A DNA stretch of 64,000 bases, from positions 5,208,001-5,272,000 of the forward strand of contig OY762070.1 of assembly GCA_963665195.1 (NCBI GenBank), in the 5' to 3' direction. The notes beneath the pieces were generated by a model. It had not been told where the DNA came from and did no database searches. It was given only the letters and a program-made list of their open reading frames with translations. Position 1 is the stretch's first letter, and the number at the start of each line of letters is the position of its first letter. Shown here one piece after another: positions 26,189-40,600 of this stretch. The position numbers were made by a program, and so were the translations under genes. The stretch comes from VXYL01 sp963665195 (GTDB taxonomy: Bacteria > Pseudomonadota > Gammaproteobacteria > Pseudomonadales > Azotimanducaceae).

Positions 26189-27585
26189 AACCGGACCGCC
26201 TGCCGCGCAGCACGGTCTTCGCCTACGGCGTTCCCGGCCTCGGCGCCGGCTACATGTATCTCCTGATCGGCCTGTACGTGATGAAGTTCTCCACCGACGT
26301 GCTGCTGATCTCGCCGCTCGCGATGGGACTGATCTTCAGCGCCTCCCGAGTCTGGGATGCGATCTCGGACCCGCTGGTCGGCTACCTCTCGGATCGGACG
26401 CGCTCGCGGCTCGGCAGGCGGCGCGTCTGGATGGCGGCGAGCATCGTGCCGATCAGCGGCGCCTTCCTGATGATCTTCGCGCCGCCGGAGGGCCTCGCGG
26501 GCACGGCGCTGACGATCTGGATGGCGGCCGCGATCATCGGCTTCTACTCGATGATGACCGCCTTCTTCGTGCCGCATCTTTCGCTCGGCGCGGAACTCTC
26601 GACGGACTACCACGAGCGCAGCCGCCTGTTCGGCTTCCGGCACGGCTTCTACACCTTCGGCTCGATCTTCTGCCTCGCGACCATGCAGCTGCTGATCGGC
26701 GCGGAGGCGGAGGGACCGGAGACGGCGCGCGCGAGAGCCTTCGAACTGGCCCTGCCGGCGGTGGCCTTCATGGCGCTGGCCATCCTCTTCGCCGTGACGC
26801 GGCTGCGCGAGCGGCCGGAGTTCCAGGGCCGCATCGGCGCGAACCCGCTCAAGGCGTTCGCGGACGTGTGGCGCAACGAGCATTCGCGGCTGCTCATCAT
26901 CGTCACGTTCATCGAGAACATCGGCTCGGCGGCCATCGGCGTGCTGACGCTGTACGTGTGCCAATACATCGTCGGCGCCCCGCTGATGGCGCCGCTGGTG
27001 ATCCTCTTCTACATGGTCCCGTCGGCATTCTCGGTGCCGCTGTGGATCCCGCTGTCGCGGCGGGTCGGCAAGGTGCGGCTGTGGATGTTCTCCATGCTGC
27101 TGACCGGGTTGTCCTTCGGCGGCATGTTCGCGCTGCCGTTCATCGACCCGGACATCCGCCTCGGCACGATGTTTGTGCTGGCGGTCTTCGCCGGCCTCGC
27201 CGCCGGCTGCGGCGGCACGGTGGGGCCGTCCGTGCAGGGCGACGTGATCGACTACGACGAGCACTTGACCGGCGAGCGCAAGGAAGGCTCCTACTTCGCC
27301 GCCTGGAACTTCGTCTACAAGAGCGCCATCGGCGTGATGCTGGCGCTCACCGGCTTCGTCCTGGAGTGGTCCGGGTTCGTGCCCAACCAGCCGCAGACGA
27401 TGAGCGTGCAGGTGTGGATCGCAGGCCTCTACGGCCTGTTCCCGCTGATCTGCTACACCATCGGCGCGATTCTGTTCTCGCGCTTCAAACTCGACGAGGC
27501 GGCGTATCGCGAGATCCGGGCCGGCATCGATGGCACCCGCGTCCATGACGGGTCTGCCGCCGCTGACATCCCCGCACAACGCTGA
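26185..27585 (+). CDS. MFS transporter, GPH (glycoside-pentoside-hexuronide)/MelB-like
   Basis: 466 residues, starting at an ATG that overlaps the DctM stop (ATGA). Twelve helices are expected. GPH-family marks are the N-terminal FAYGVPGLGAGYMYLLI, SRVWDAISDPLVGYLSDRTR with the cation-site aspartates, the LGRRRVW loop, and GDVIDYDEHLTGERKEGSY in the second half. Members move sugars or sugar acids with Na+ or H+. It ends the cyclase-TRAP operon. Two degenerate copies of this same gene lie at about 47.8-48.7 kb and 52.6-53.1 kb, on the far side of the giant surface protein gene. Confidence 0.92.
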
Positions 27586-27769
27586 GCCGCTCCCGTTGCG
27601 GCCCGGCCTCTGCGCTGGACAAGACGGAGATCGGCTTGCTCATGCCCATCCGATCCGCGCGGCACCAAGATGCGCCTTGACGCGCAGATCGGGCGGGGCG
27701 CGCGGTCTATCTACGGGATTGGACAGACCCGGATCTGGGCGACGCCTTAGGCGCGGAACCCGATCACGG

Positions 27770-28281
27770 ATGGTTGCCGCCGCAACAACCCTGGCCGGGA
27801 CAGCCGTATGCATCGCTGCAACTTCTCCTCGAAGCGCGGATCGTTCGACCTTGAACGCGCGCATCGGGTGCGGCCTCATGTCGTTGGCGCTCCACAGCCG
27901 CTGCACCGTGTCCTTGGACACCCCGGCCTCCCGCGCCATGCTGCGCACCGACCAGCGCGTCCGGTTCGGCGGCGGCTGCGTGGCGCCGACGATGATCCGC
28001 TCGCGCACCTCCGGGGCGATGCTCGGCTTGCGCCCCCGCCCCGGCGCGTCCGCGAGCCCGGCCACGCCCGCCTCGCGGAAGCGCTTCTCCCACTTGACCA
28101 CCGACGGGCGGCTGACGCCGAGATCGCGCGCCGTCGCCGTCTGGCTGAGCCCGTCGGCGCGGCGCAGCACGATCGCCGCCCGCCGGTGGTCCCGCTGCGC
28201 CGCCGTCGGCTGCCGCGTCACCGCTTCCAGCGCCTTGCGCTGCTCCGGCGTGATGTCCAAGGTCGGCGTCGGTCGTCCCAT
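27770..28281 (-). pseudogene. IS630-family transposase remnant (helix-turn-helix part only)
   Basis: From an ATG at 28281 the minus strand reads a homeodomain-like HTH (RRADGLSQTATARDLGVSRPSVVKWEKRF) and a second one (WSVRSMAREAGVSKDTVQRLW), as in IS630 transposases. Near 27850 the frame breaks: a different frame then reads SNDPRFEEKLQRCIRL, the family sequence that should follow. Soon after, homology ends and the DDE catalytic domain is missing. It is a dead fragment lying between the MFS gene and the giant gene. I see no terminal repeats or target duplication. Confidence 0.75.
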
Positions 28282-28655
28282 CGGCGAAACCTCCGTTGGC
28301 GGAAACGCCCTGCGGCGGCGTGGAAGTCGATCTGGTGATCGAGTCGCACCGGATGAGACTTGGGCCGCGCTCGCGCTTGCTCATCAGCTGTCGCCTTCGT
28401 CAGGGAACATCGGCCGGGGTGAGTCGATGCACTGGTGCTCTACGTCTTGCCTCATACGTCGTCGTGCGTCGTCCTGATCGAACGCACGCCAGTTTGTCCA
28501 CCCTAAAACCATTGATACGACACCTTTAGTTCACTTACCGAGCTAGTTGGTGTAGGGTCTCGATGGTCGCTTCATCGCGTTGGCGAAGTGCAAAGGAGCC
28601 TTGAGCCGTGGCACGCATCTGGCGGGGAGGACGAGCGGAGAGGTAGGGCATCGCC
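28282..28655. other. Non-coding stretch upstream of the giant gene
   Basis: No convincing gene is visible. The left part continues from the IS630 remnant and includes GGCGGAAACGCC, a short hairpin. The 28490-28560 part is the most AT-rich and is the likely promoter zone of the giant gene, but I cannot fix -35 and -10 boxes with confidence. GGAGAGG lies 12 bases before the ATG at 28656. Confidence 0.4.
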
Positions 28656-31600
28656 ATGACGGGAATGTGCGTCTGCGCTGCTGACCAAGGCCCGCCCTCG
28701 GGCAGGGCCTCCGCCCTGCTTGTGCCGAAGCGGGGGACCCCGACGGTCGGGGTCCTAGGGGCGCCCGAGCACACCCGCTCGCGGTCCGGGGCCGTGCGCG
28801 CCGCCGGACGCCTCACGCTGTGCTTGCTTCTCTTCGCCGCCGCGGTCTTGCCGGCAACCGCGACCCATGCGCAGGACATCACGCTGACCTGGACCGGCAG
28901 GACCGACTCGGGCGGCTACTGGTTGCCTTGGGAGGGCCGGTCGCATGACTACACCGTCAAACTGACGAGCCTGCCGTCTGCGGATGTGACCGTGACGATC
29001 GGCGAAGGCGCACCGTGTCCTCATTCGGGCGCTTGGACCGTCGATACCGACCTTAACGCGAGCGGCGACCAGAACACGCTGACCTTCACGACCTCGAACT
29101 GGAGCACCGCGCAGACGGTGCGAATGACCGGGCAGACCGACTCCGACACTACAGACGACCTTTGCGCAATCCAACACAGCGGCAGCGGCGGCGGGTACGA
29201 CAGCGTGTCGAAGACCAAAGTTGTGATCGTTGAAGAATTCGATGGCGAGGTCACCGGCAACTTTTTGCAGCAGACGATCAACGGGCCGGAAGGCCGGAAG
29301 GGGGAGTACGAGGTCTGGCTGACGGAGGAGCCGACAGCGGCTGTGACGGTGACGATCACCTACAAGTCCGGGGACACCGACATCTCGGTGGACACGGACC
29401 CGGATACGCAGGGCGACCAGAACACCCTGACCTTCACGGTGGCCAACTATTCCACCCTTCAGAAAGTCACGATCCGCTCCAAGGAGGATGCAGATGCGGT
29501 GCGGAGCAAGGCCGTTTTCACCCACACGGCTACTGGCGGCGGCTACACCGAGTCCACAGGGGTTCGTGTGCGAGATGTGCCGCTTTGGGAAGTCGACGAC
29601 GACGATCCGCCGTCCAAGCCACCCAGCCTCTCCGCAACCGGTGGGAATGCCAGCGCCGCCCTGTCGTGGGATGCGGCTCAAGGCGCGGAGTCCTTGACCT
29701 ACAGCAAGTGGCAGTACCGCTACAAGACCACCGGCGGCTACGGAAGCTGGACGGACATGACGGACAGCGACAAGGACACCACCAGCTACACCGTCACCGG
29801 CCTCACCAACGGCACCGCGCACACCTTCCAGGTGCGCGCCTTCAACGATGTCGCGGGCGCAGCCTCCGACGAAGCGTCGGCCACGCCGAAGACGCCGCCA
29901 GGGTTCAGCTTCTCGTCGTCATCCGTCTCCGTGCCGGAAGGCGGGACGCAGACCTACATGGTGCAGCTCGCCACCGAGCCCACGGCCAGCGTCACGGTGT
30001 CGGTGGTGCGCGAGGCAGGCAGCGGCCACGACACCGATCTGACCGTGAGCAGCGGCGCCTCGCTGACCTTCACGACAAGCAACTGGAACACGGACCAGAC
30101 GGTGACGCTGGCGGCCGCCGAGGACGACGACGGCGACGACGGCACCGCGACGATCGCCCACACCGCGAGCGGCGGCGACTACGCAAGCATTACCGGCAGC
30201 GTCACGGCGACCGAGGACGACAACGACGCCAAGGGCTTCACCTTCTCCCCGATGGGCGTGACGGTGGCAGAGGGATCGACCGCCACCTACAAAGTGAAGC
30301 TCGCGACCAAGCCGTCCGGCACCGTCACGGTGACCGTCGCCCGCAGCACGGCCGGCACGCAGGACGCGGACCTCGGCGTCAGGACCGGCGCGTCCCTGAC
30401 CTTCACCACGGCCGACTGGAGCACGGACCAGACGGTGACGCTGGAAGCCAAGGAAGACGACGACGGCGACGACGGCACGGCGGACTTCTCGCACACGGCG
30501 AGCGGCGGCGGCTACGGCAGCGTGACGGGCAGCCTCACCGCCACGGAGGACGACAACGACACCAAGGGCTTCACGTTCTCGTCGTCCAACGTGTCCGTGA
30601 CGGAGGACGCCACGGCCGCCTACGAGGTCAAGCTCGCGACCAGGCCGTCCGGCAGCGTCACGGTGACCGTCGCCCGCAGCACGGCCGGCACGCAGGACGC
30701 GGACCTCGGCGTCAAGACCGGCGGTTCGCTGACGTTCACTACCGACAACTGGAACACCGACCAGACCGTCACCCTCGAAGCGAAGGAGGACGACGACGGG
30801 GAAGACGGCACGGCCGACATCGCCCACACGGCGACCGGCGGCGGCTACGGAAGCGTCACCGGCACGGTGACTGCAACCGAGTCGGACAACGACGCGAAGG
30901 GCTTCGCCTTCTCGTCGGTGAACGTCTCCGTGACGGAGGGCTCCAGCGCGGCCTACCAGGTGAAGCTGGCGACCAAGCCGACGGCCAGCGTGACGGTCAC
31001 CGTGGCGCGGAGCGCCACCGGCGCCCAGGACGCGGACCTCGGCGTGAAGACGGGCGGCTCGCTGACCTTCACCGCCGACAACTGGAACACGGACCAGACG
31101 GTGACCCTCGAGGCGAAGGAGGACGACGACGGGGAGGACGGCACCGCGGCCATCGCCCACACCGCCAGCGGGGGAGGCTACGACGGCGTGACGGGCACCG
31201 TCACCGCAACCGAGGACGACAGCGACACTAAGGGCTTCACCTTCTCTTCGTCGAACGTGACGGTGACAGAAGGCGCCACGGCCACGTACGAAGTCAAGCT
31301 GGTGACCAAGCCGTCCGCCAGCGTGACGGTGACGGCGGCTCGCAAGGCGACGGGGAACCAGGACGGCGACATCAGCGTCAAGACCGGCGGAACGCTGACG
31401 TTCACCGCGGCCAACTGGGACACGGACCAGACGGTGACCCTCGAGGCGAAGGAGGACGACGACGGGGACGACGGCACCGCGGCCATCGCCCACACGGCGA
31501 GCGGCGGGGGCTACGGCAGCGTGACCGGCAGCGTCACCGCGACGGAGGCCGACAACGACGCCAAGGGCTTCACCTTCTCGTCGGCGAGCATCTCGGTGGG

Positions 31601-34600
31601 GGAAGGCACCACGGCCACCTACGAGGTCAAGCTGGCCACCAAGCCCACGGCCAGCGTCACGGTGGCCGTCGCCCGCAGCAGCACCGGCACGCAGGACTCG
31701 GACCTCAGCGTGAAAACCGGCGGCTCGCTGACGTTCACCGCGACCGACTGGGACACCGACCAGACGGTGACCCTCGAGGCGAAGGAGGACGACGACGGGG
31801 AGGACGGCACCGCGGCCATCGCCCACACGGCGAGCGGCGGGGGCTACGACAGCGTGACCGGCAGCGTCACCGCCACCGAGGCCGACAACGACACCAAGGG
31901 ATTCACCTTCAGTTCGTCGGACGTGTCGGTGGCGGAAGGCTCCACCGCCACCTACGAGGTCAAGCTGGCCACCAAGCCATCCGCCAGCGTCACGGTCACC
32001 GTCGCCCGCAGCACATCCGGCAGCCACGACTCGGACCTCAGCGTGAAGAGCGGCGGCTCGCTGACCTTCACGACGTCCAACTGGGACACCGACCAGACAG
32101 TGACCCTCGAGGCCAAGGAAGACGACGACGGCGACGAGGGCACCGCCGACATCTCGCACACGGCCAGCGGCGGCGGCTACGGCAGCGTCACCGGCACCGT
32201 CACGGCGACCGAGGACGACAGCGACACCAAGGGATTCACCTTCAGTTCGTCGGACGTGTCGGTGGCGGAAGGCTCGACCGCCACCTACGAGGTCAAGCTG
32301 GCCACCAAGCCATCCGCCAGCGTCACGGTCACCGTCGGCCGCAGTACATCCGGCACCCACGACGCGGACCTCAGCGTGAAGACCGGCGGCTCGCTGACCT
32401 TCACCACGTCCAACTGGGACACCGACCAGACAGTGACCCTCGAGGCCAAGGAAGACGACGACGGCGACGAGGGCACCGCCGACATCTCGCACACGGCCAG
32501 CGGCGGCGGCTACGGCAGCGTCACCGGCACCGTCACGGCGACGGAGGACGACAGCGACACGAAGGGCTTCACCTTCTCTTCGTCGAACGTGACGGTGACC
32601 GAGGGATCGACCGCCACCTACGAAGTCAAGCTCGCCACCAAGCCCACCGCCAGCGTGACCCTGACCATAGCGCGAAGCACGACCGGCACGCAGGACTCGG
32701 ACCTCGGCGTCAAGACCGGCGGAACGCTGACCTTCACCGCCGGCAACTGGAGCACCGACCAGACCGTCACCCTGGAGGCGAAGGAGGACGACGACGGAGA
32801 AGACGGCACCGCGGCCATCGCCCACACCGCCAGCGGCGGCGGCTACGGCAGCGTTACGGGCACCGTCACCGCGACGGAGGACGACAACGACGCCAAAGGC
32901 CTCACCTTCTCGTCGGCGAGCGTCTCGGTGGGGGAAGGCTCCACCGCCGCCTACGAGGTCAAGCTGGCCACCAAGCCCACGGCCAGCGTCACGGTGGCCG
33001 TCGCCCGCAGCAGCACCGGCACGCAGGACTCGGACCTCAGCGTGAAGACCGGCGGCTCGCTGACGTTCACCGCGACCAACTGGGACACGGACCAGACGGT
33101 GACCCTCGAGGCGAAGGAGGACGACGACGGGGAAGACGGCACCGCGGCCATCGCCCACACGGCGAGCGGCGGGGGCTACGACAGCGTGACCGGCAGCGTC
33201 ACCGCCAACGAGGCCGACAACGACACCAAGGGCTTCACCTTCAGCTCGTCGGACGTGTCGGTGGCGGAAGGCTCGACCGCCACCTACGAGGTCAAGCTCG
33301 CGACCAAGCCCAGCGCCAGCGTGACCCTGACCATAGCGCGGAGCACCACCGGCACGCAGGACGCGGACATCAGCGTCAACACCGGCGGCTCGCTGACCTT
33401 CACCGCGGTCAACTGGGACACGGACCAGACGGTGACGCTCGAGGCCAAGGAGGACGACGACGGCGACGACGGCACTGCCGACATCGCGCACAGCGCCAGC
33501 GGCGGCGGGTACGGGAGCATCACCGGCACCGTGACCGCGACGGAGGACGACAACGACGCCAAGGGCTTAACCTTCTCGTCGGCGAGCGTCTCGGTGGCGG
33601 AAGGCTCCACCGCCACCTACGAAGTCAAGCTGGCCACCAAGCCCTCTGCCAGCGTCACGGTGACGGTGGCGCGGAGCACAGCCGGCACCCAGGACTCTGA
33701 CCTCAGCGTGAACGCGGGCGCGTCCCTCACATTCACGACCGACAACTGGGACACCGACCAGACCGTCACCATTGAGGCGAAGGAAGACGACGACGGCGAC
33801 GACGGCACCGCCGACATCGGCCACACCGCGACCGGCGGCGGCTACGCCAGCGTCACCGGCACCGTCGCCGCGACGGAGGACGACAACGATTCCAAGGGCT
33901 TCACCTTCAGCTCGGCGAACGTGTCCGTGACGGAAGGATCGACGGCGACCTACGAGGTCAAGCTCGCCACCAAGCCGTCCGCGAGCGTCACGGTGGCCGT
34001 CGCCCGCAGCACGACCGGCACCCATGACGCGGACCTCAGCGTGAGCGCCGGCGCGTCCCTCACGTTCACCACCGACAGCTGGGACACCGACCAGACCGTG
34101 ACGCTGGCGGCCGCCGAAGACGAAGACGGCGACGACGGCGACGCCGACATCGCCCACACGGCGAGCGGCGGCGGCTACGCCAGCGTCACCGGCACCGTCG
34201 CCGCGACGGAGGACGACAACGACGCCAAGGGGTTCACCTTCAGTTCGGCGAGCGTGTCGGTGGCGGAAGGCTCCACCGCCACTTACGAAGTCAAGCTGGC
34301 GACCAAGCCCTCCGCCAGCGTCACGGTCACCGTCGCCCGCAGCACATCCGGCACCCACGACGCGGACCTCAGCGTGAAGACCGGCGGCTCGCTGACCTTC
34401 ACCACGTCGAACTGGAACACGGACCAGACCGTCACCCTCGAAGCGAAGGAGGACGACGACGGCGACGACGGCACGGCGGACATCGCGCACACCGCCAGCG
34501 GCGGCGGCTACGCCAGCGTCAGCGGCACCGTCGCCGCGACGGAGGACGACAACGACGCCAAGGGCTTCACCTTCAGCTCGTCGGACGTGTCGGTGGCGGA

Positions 34601-37600
34601 AGGCTCGACCGCCACCTACGAGGTCAAGCTCGCGACCAAGCCCAGCGCCAGCGTGATCCTGACCATAGCGCGGAGCACCACGGGCACGCAGGACGCGGAC
34701 ATCAGCGTGAAGACCGGCGGCTCGCTGACCTTCACCGCCGGCAACTGGAACACGGACCAGACCGTCACCCTCGAAGCGAAGGAGGACGACGACGGCGACG
34801 ACGGCACCGCCGACATCGCCCACACGGCGAGCGGCGGCGGCTACGGCAGCGTGACCAGCAGCGTCACCGCCACCGAGGACGACAACGACGCGAAGGGGTT
34901 CAGCTTCTCTTCGTCGAACGTGTCCGTGACGGAAGGCTCTACGGCCACCTACCAAGTCAAGCTGGCGACGAAGCCCTCCGCCAGCGTCACAGTGACCGTC
35001 GCGCGGAGCGCCACGGGGACGCAGGACTCGGACATCGGCGTCAAGACGGGCGGCTCGCTGACCTTCACCACGACCAACTGGAAGACGAACCAGACGGTGA
35101 CCTTGGAGGCCGCCGAGGACGAGGACGGCGAGAACGGCACCGCGAAGATCGCGCACACGGCCTCCGGCGGCGGCTACGCCTCGGTGACGGGGGAGGTGAC
35201 GGCGACCGAGTCCGACAACGATCCCAAGGGCTTCACGTTCACGCCGCTTCAGGTCACGGTCGCCGAAGGCGGCGAGGCGGACTACACGGTGAAGCTCGCG
35301 ACGAAGCCCACGGCGAGCGTCACGGTGACGGCGGCGCGCAAGACCGGCGACGACCAGGACGTGGATCTGAGCGTCAAGACCGGCGTCTCGCTGACCTTCA
35401 CCACCGGCAACTGGAACACGGGCCAGACGGTGACGCTCGAGGCCGCCGAAGACGACGACGGCGACGCAGGGACGGCGACGATCGCCCACACGGCATCGGG
35501 CGGCGGCTACGGCTCGGCGACCGGCGAACTGACCGCGACGGAGTCCGACGACGATCCGAAGGGTTTCACCTTCACGCCCGAAAGCGTGACGGTGCCAGAA
35601 GACGACGATGCCAGCTACGCCGTGAAGCTCGCCACCGAACCTTCGGGGAGCGTCACGGTGACGGTGGCGCGCGAGAGCGGCAGCGACCACGATGCGGACT
35701 TGAGCGTCAAGGCCGGTGCCAAGCTGACGTTCACGGCGGCGAACTGGGACACCGATCAGACCGTCACCCTCGAAGCGGCCGACGACGAGGACGGCGACGC
35801 CGGCACCGCGGACTTCGAGCACACCGCGACGGGCGGCGGCTACGGCTCGGTCACGGGCGAGGTGTCGGCGACGGAAGGGGACGACGATCCCAAGGGCTTC
35901 ACCTTCGCGCCCGAGAGCGTGACGGTCGCCGAAGACGGCGAGGCGAGCTACCAGGCGAAGCTCGCCACCAAGCCGTCGGCGAGCGTGACGGTATCGGTGG
36001 CGCGCAACACCGGCAGCGACCACGACACGGACTTGAGCGTCAAGACCGGCGCCAAGCTGACCTTCACCTCGGCGAACTGGGACACCAGCCAGACGGTGAC
36101 CCTGCAAGCGGCCGAGGACGAGGACGGCGATGACGGCACCGCCGACTTCGAGCACACCGCGACCGGCGGCGGCTACGGCGCGGCGACCGGCACGCTCGCC
36201 GCCACGGAGGCGGATTCCGACACCAAGGGCTACACCTTCGGCTCGACGGACGTGACGGTCGCCGAAGGCGGCACGGCGAGCTACGACGCGCGGCTTGCGA
36301 CCAAGCCCTCCGGCAACGTGACGGTATCGGTCGAGCGCAAGTCCGGCAGCGGCCACGACGCCCATCTCAGCGTCAAGACCGGGGCGTCGCTGACCTTCAC
36401 GGCCGCCAACTGGGCCACCGACCAGACCGTGACGCTGCAGGCTGGCGAGGACGACGACGCCGAGAACGGCAGCGCGGACTTCGAGCACACGGCGACGGGC
36501 GGAGGCTACGGCTCGGTGACCGGCGACGTCACCGCCACCGAGTCGGACAACGACACCCGGGCCATCGCCCTGTCGTCGCCCACGGGCGTCTCGGTCGGCG
36601 AGGGCGATACCGCGGACTACCGGGCGAGGCTCGCGACGCAGCCCACGGCCAGCGTGACGGTGACGGTGGCGCCCAGCACCACGGGCACCCAGGACGGCGA
36701 CATCTCGGTGAAGACCGGCGCCTCGCTGACGTTCAGCACATCGAACTGGAACACCGATCAGACCGTCACGTTGGAGGCGGAGGAGGATCTGGACGGCGAG
36801 AACGGCACCGCGACGATCGGGCACACGGCCGCCGGCGGCGGCTACGACTCGGTGACCGCCGATCTGACGGCGACGGAGTCCGACGACGACGCCAAGGCCA
36901 TCACCCTGTCGTCGCCGTCGGGCGTAACCGTCGGCGAGGGTTCGACGGCGGACTACCAGGTGAAGCTCGCGACCAAGCCCACCGCGAGCGTCACCGTGGC
37001 CGTGGCGCGCAGCACGACGGGCGATCAGGACGACGACGTCTCGGTTAAAACCGGGGCCTCGCTCACCTTCACCGTATCGAACTGGAACACCGACCAGACG
37101 GTGACCCTCGAAGCCGACGAGGACCAGGACGGCGAGAACGGCGCCGCGACGATCGCGCATACGGCGACCGGCGGCGGCTACGGCGCGGTGACCGCGGACC
37201 TAACAGCCACCGAGTCCGACAACGACACCAAGGGCTTCGCGCTGAACCCTACCAAGGTCACGGTCGGCGAAGGCGCGAGCGCGGACTACACGGTCAGGCT
37301 CAGCACCGAGCCGTCCGGCAGCGTAACGGTGACCGTGGCGCGCAGCACGACGGGCGACAAGGACGACGACATCGCAGTGAAGACCGGCGCCAGCCTCACC
37401 TTCACCGTGTCGAACTGGGACACGGCCCAGACGGTCACCCTGGAGGCCTCCGAGGACGACGACGGCGAGGATGGCACCGCCACGATCGAGCACACGGCGA
37501 CCGGCGGCGGCTACGCCTCGGCGACCGCGGATCTCACCGCCACGGAAGACGACAACGACACCAAGGCGATCACGCTGTCCGATTCCGCGGTGACGGTGGA

Positions 37601-40600
37601 CGAAGGCTCGACACAGAGCTACGAGGTGCAGCTCGCGACCGAGCCCACTTCCAGCGTGACGGTGGCGGTGGCGCGCCGCGCGACGGGCGATCAGGACGGG
37701 GACGTCTCGGTGAAGACGGGCGCATCGCTCACCTTCACGGTGTCGAACTGGAACACGGACCAGACCGTGACCCTGGAGGCCGACGACGACCTCGACGGGG
37801 ACCACGGCACGGCCGTGATCGAGCACACGGCAACGGGCGGCGGGTACGGGTCCGTGACCGCGGACCTCACCGCCACGGAGGCGGACGACGACACCAAGGG
37901 GATCACGCTGTCGCCGGCCTCCGGTGCGGTCGCCGAAGGCTCGACCGCGACCTACAAGGTGAAGCTGGCGACGCGGCCGTCCGCCGCCGTCACGGTCACC
38001 GTGGCGCGCAGCGCGACCGGCACCCAGGACGAGGACATCTCGGTGAAGACCGGCGCCTCGCTCACCTTCGGCACGGCGAACTGGAACACGGACCAGACCG
38101 TGACGCTGGAGGCCGACGACGACGAGGACGGCGAGAACGGCACCGCGACCATCGACCACAGCGCCGCGGGCGGCGGCTACGGCGGCATCGGCGCCGCATT
38201 CGATGCCACGGAGACGGACGACGATGCCAAGGCGCTCGTGCTGTCGTCGCCGTCGGGGGTGACCGTGGACGAGGACGGCACCGAGGACTACACGGTGAAG
38301 CTCGCCACCAGGCCGACGGCGAGCGTCACGGTGGCGGTGGCGCGCAGCACGACGGGCACCCAGGACGCCGACATCTCGGTGCAGACCGGCGCGTCGCTGA
38401 CGTTCAGCGCGTCGAACTGGAACACGGCGCAGACCGTGACCCTTGCCGCAGCGGACGACGAGGATGGCGAGAACGGCACCGCGACCATCGAGCACGCGGC
38501 GACCGGCGGCGGCTACGCCGCGGTGACGGCCGATCTGACCGCGACGGAGACGGACGACGACACCAAGGCGCTCGTGCTGTCGTCGCCGTCGGGGGTGACG
38601 GTGGACGAGGACGGCACCGAGGACTACACGGTGAAGCTCGCCACCAGGCCGACGGCGAGCGTCACGGTGGCGGTGGCGCGCAGCACGACGGGCACCCAGG
38701 ACGCCGACATCTCGGTGCAGACCGGCGCGTCGCTGACGTTCAGCGCGTCGAACTGGGGCACGGCGCAGACCGTGACCCTGGCCGCCGGGGACGACGCGGA
38801 CGGCGAGAACGGCACCGCGACCATCGAGCACGCGGCGACCGGCGGCGGCTACGCCGCGGTGACGGCCGATCTGACCGCGACGGAGGCGGACGACGACACC
38901 AAGGCGTTCACGCTGTCGTCGCCGTCCGGGGTGGCGGTGGCCGAGGGAAGCACCGAGAACTACCAGGTGAAGCTGGCGACGCAGCCGACGTCCAGCGTCA
39001 CGGTGACGGTGGCGCGCAGCACGACGGGCACCCAGGACGGCGACCTGTCGGTGCAGACGGGCGCCTCGCTCACGTTCGCCACCGACGACTGGGACACGCA
39101 CCAGACGGTGACGCTTCAGGCGGCTCAGGACGACGACGGCGAGCCCGGCACGGCCGTGTTCGAGCACACGGCGACGGGCGGCGGCTACGCCGCGGTGACG
39201 GCGGAACTGACCGCCACCGAACAGGAGGACGACACCAAGGCGCTCGTGCTGTCGTCGCCGTCCGGCGTGACGGTGGGCGAAGGCTCGACGGCGGACTACC
39301 AGGCGAAGCTGGCGACGCAGCCGACGGCGAGCGTCACGGTGACGGTGGCGCGCAGCACGACGGGCCCGCAGGACGGCGACCTGTCGGTGCAGACGGGCGC
39401 CTCGCTCACGTTCGCCACCGACGACTGGGACACGCACCAGACGGTAACGCTTCAGGCGGCTCAGGACGACGACGGCGAGCCCGGCACGGCCGTGTTCGAG
39501 CACACGGCGACGGGCGGCGGCTACGCCGCGGTGACGGCGGAACTGACCGCCACCGAACAGGAGGACGACACCAAGGCGCTCGTGCTGTCGTCGCCTTCCG
39601 GCGTGACGGTGGGCGAAGGCTCGACGGCGGACTACCAGGTGAAGCTGGCGACGCAGCCGACGGCGAGCGTCACGGTGGCGGTGGCGCGCAGCACGACGGG
39701 CATCCAGGACCAGAGCCTGTCGGTGCAAAGCGGCGCCTCGCTGACGTTCACCGTCGCGAACTGGGACACGGACCAGACGGTGACCATCGAGGCCGCCGAG
39801 GACGACGACGGCGAGAACGGCACCGCGACGATCGAGCACACGGCCACGGGCGGCGGCTACGGCGCGGCGACCGCGGATCTCCCCGCCGCCGAGTCCGACA
39901 ACGACGCCAAGGGGCTGACGCTCAACCCCGCCCAGGTGACGGTCGCCGAGGGCGCCACGGCAACCTACAGCGTGAAGCTCTCCACCGATCCCTCGGCGAG
40001 CGTCACGGTGACGGTGGCGCGCAGCACGACGGGCGCCCAGGACGGCGACGTGTCGGTGAGCTCCGGCGCCTCGCTGACCTTCAGCGCCGCCAACTGGGAC
40101 ACGGACCAGACGGTGACGCTGGCAGCCGCTGACGACGAGGACGGCGACGACGGCACCGCGGTGATCGAGCACACCGCCTCCGGCGGCGGCTACGACGATG
40201 TCAGCGCCACCCTGACGGCGACCGAACAGGACGACGACGCCAAGGCGATCGTGCTGTCGTCGCCGTCCGGGTTGACCATCGCCGAAGGCTCGACTGCGGA
40301 CTACGGCGTCAAGCTTGCGACCCGTCCGTCGGCGAGCGTGACGGTGACGGTGGCGCGCAGCATCGGGGGTACCCAGGACGCGGACATCGGGGTCCAGACC
40401 GGCGCCTCGCTCACCTTCACCACCGCGAACTGGAGCACGGCGCAGACGGTGACTCTGGAAGCCGCTGCCGACGAGGACGGCGACGACGGCGCCGCGGTGA
40501 TCGAACACGCTGCTTCCGGCGGCGGCTACGACGCCGTAAGTGCCGAACTGACGGCCACGGAGCAGGACGACGACGCCAAGGCGATCGTGCTGTCGTCGCC

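Noticed and set aside
27586..28281. Complete insertion sequence
   Set aside because: Only the HTH part of an IS630 transposase is left, the DDE domain is missing, the frame is broken, and no terminal repeats are visible.
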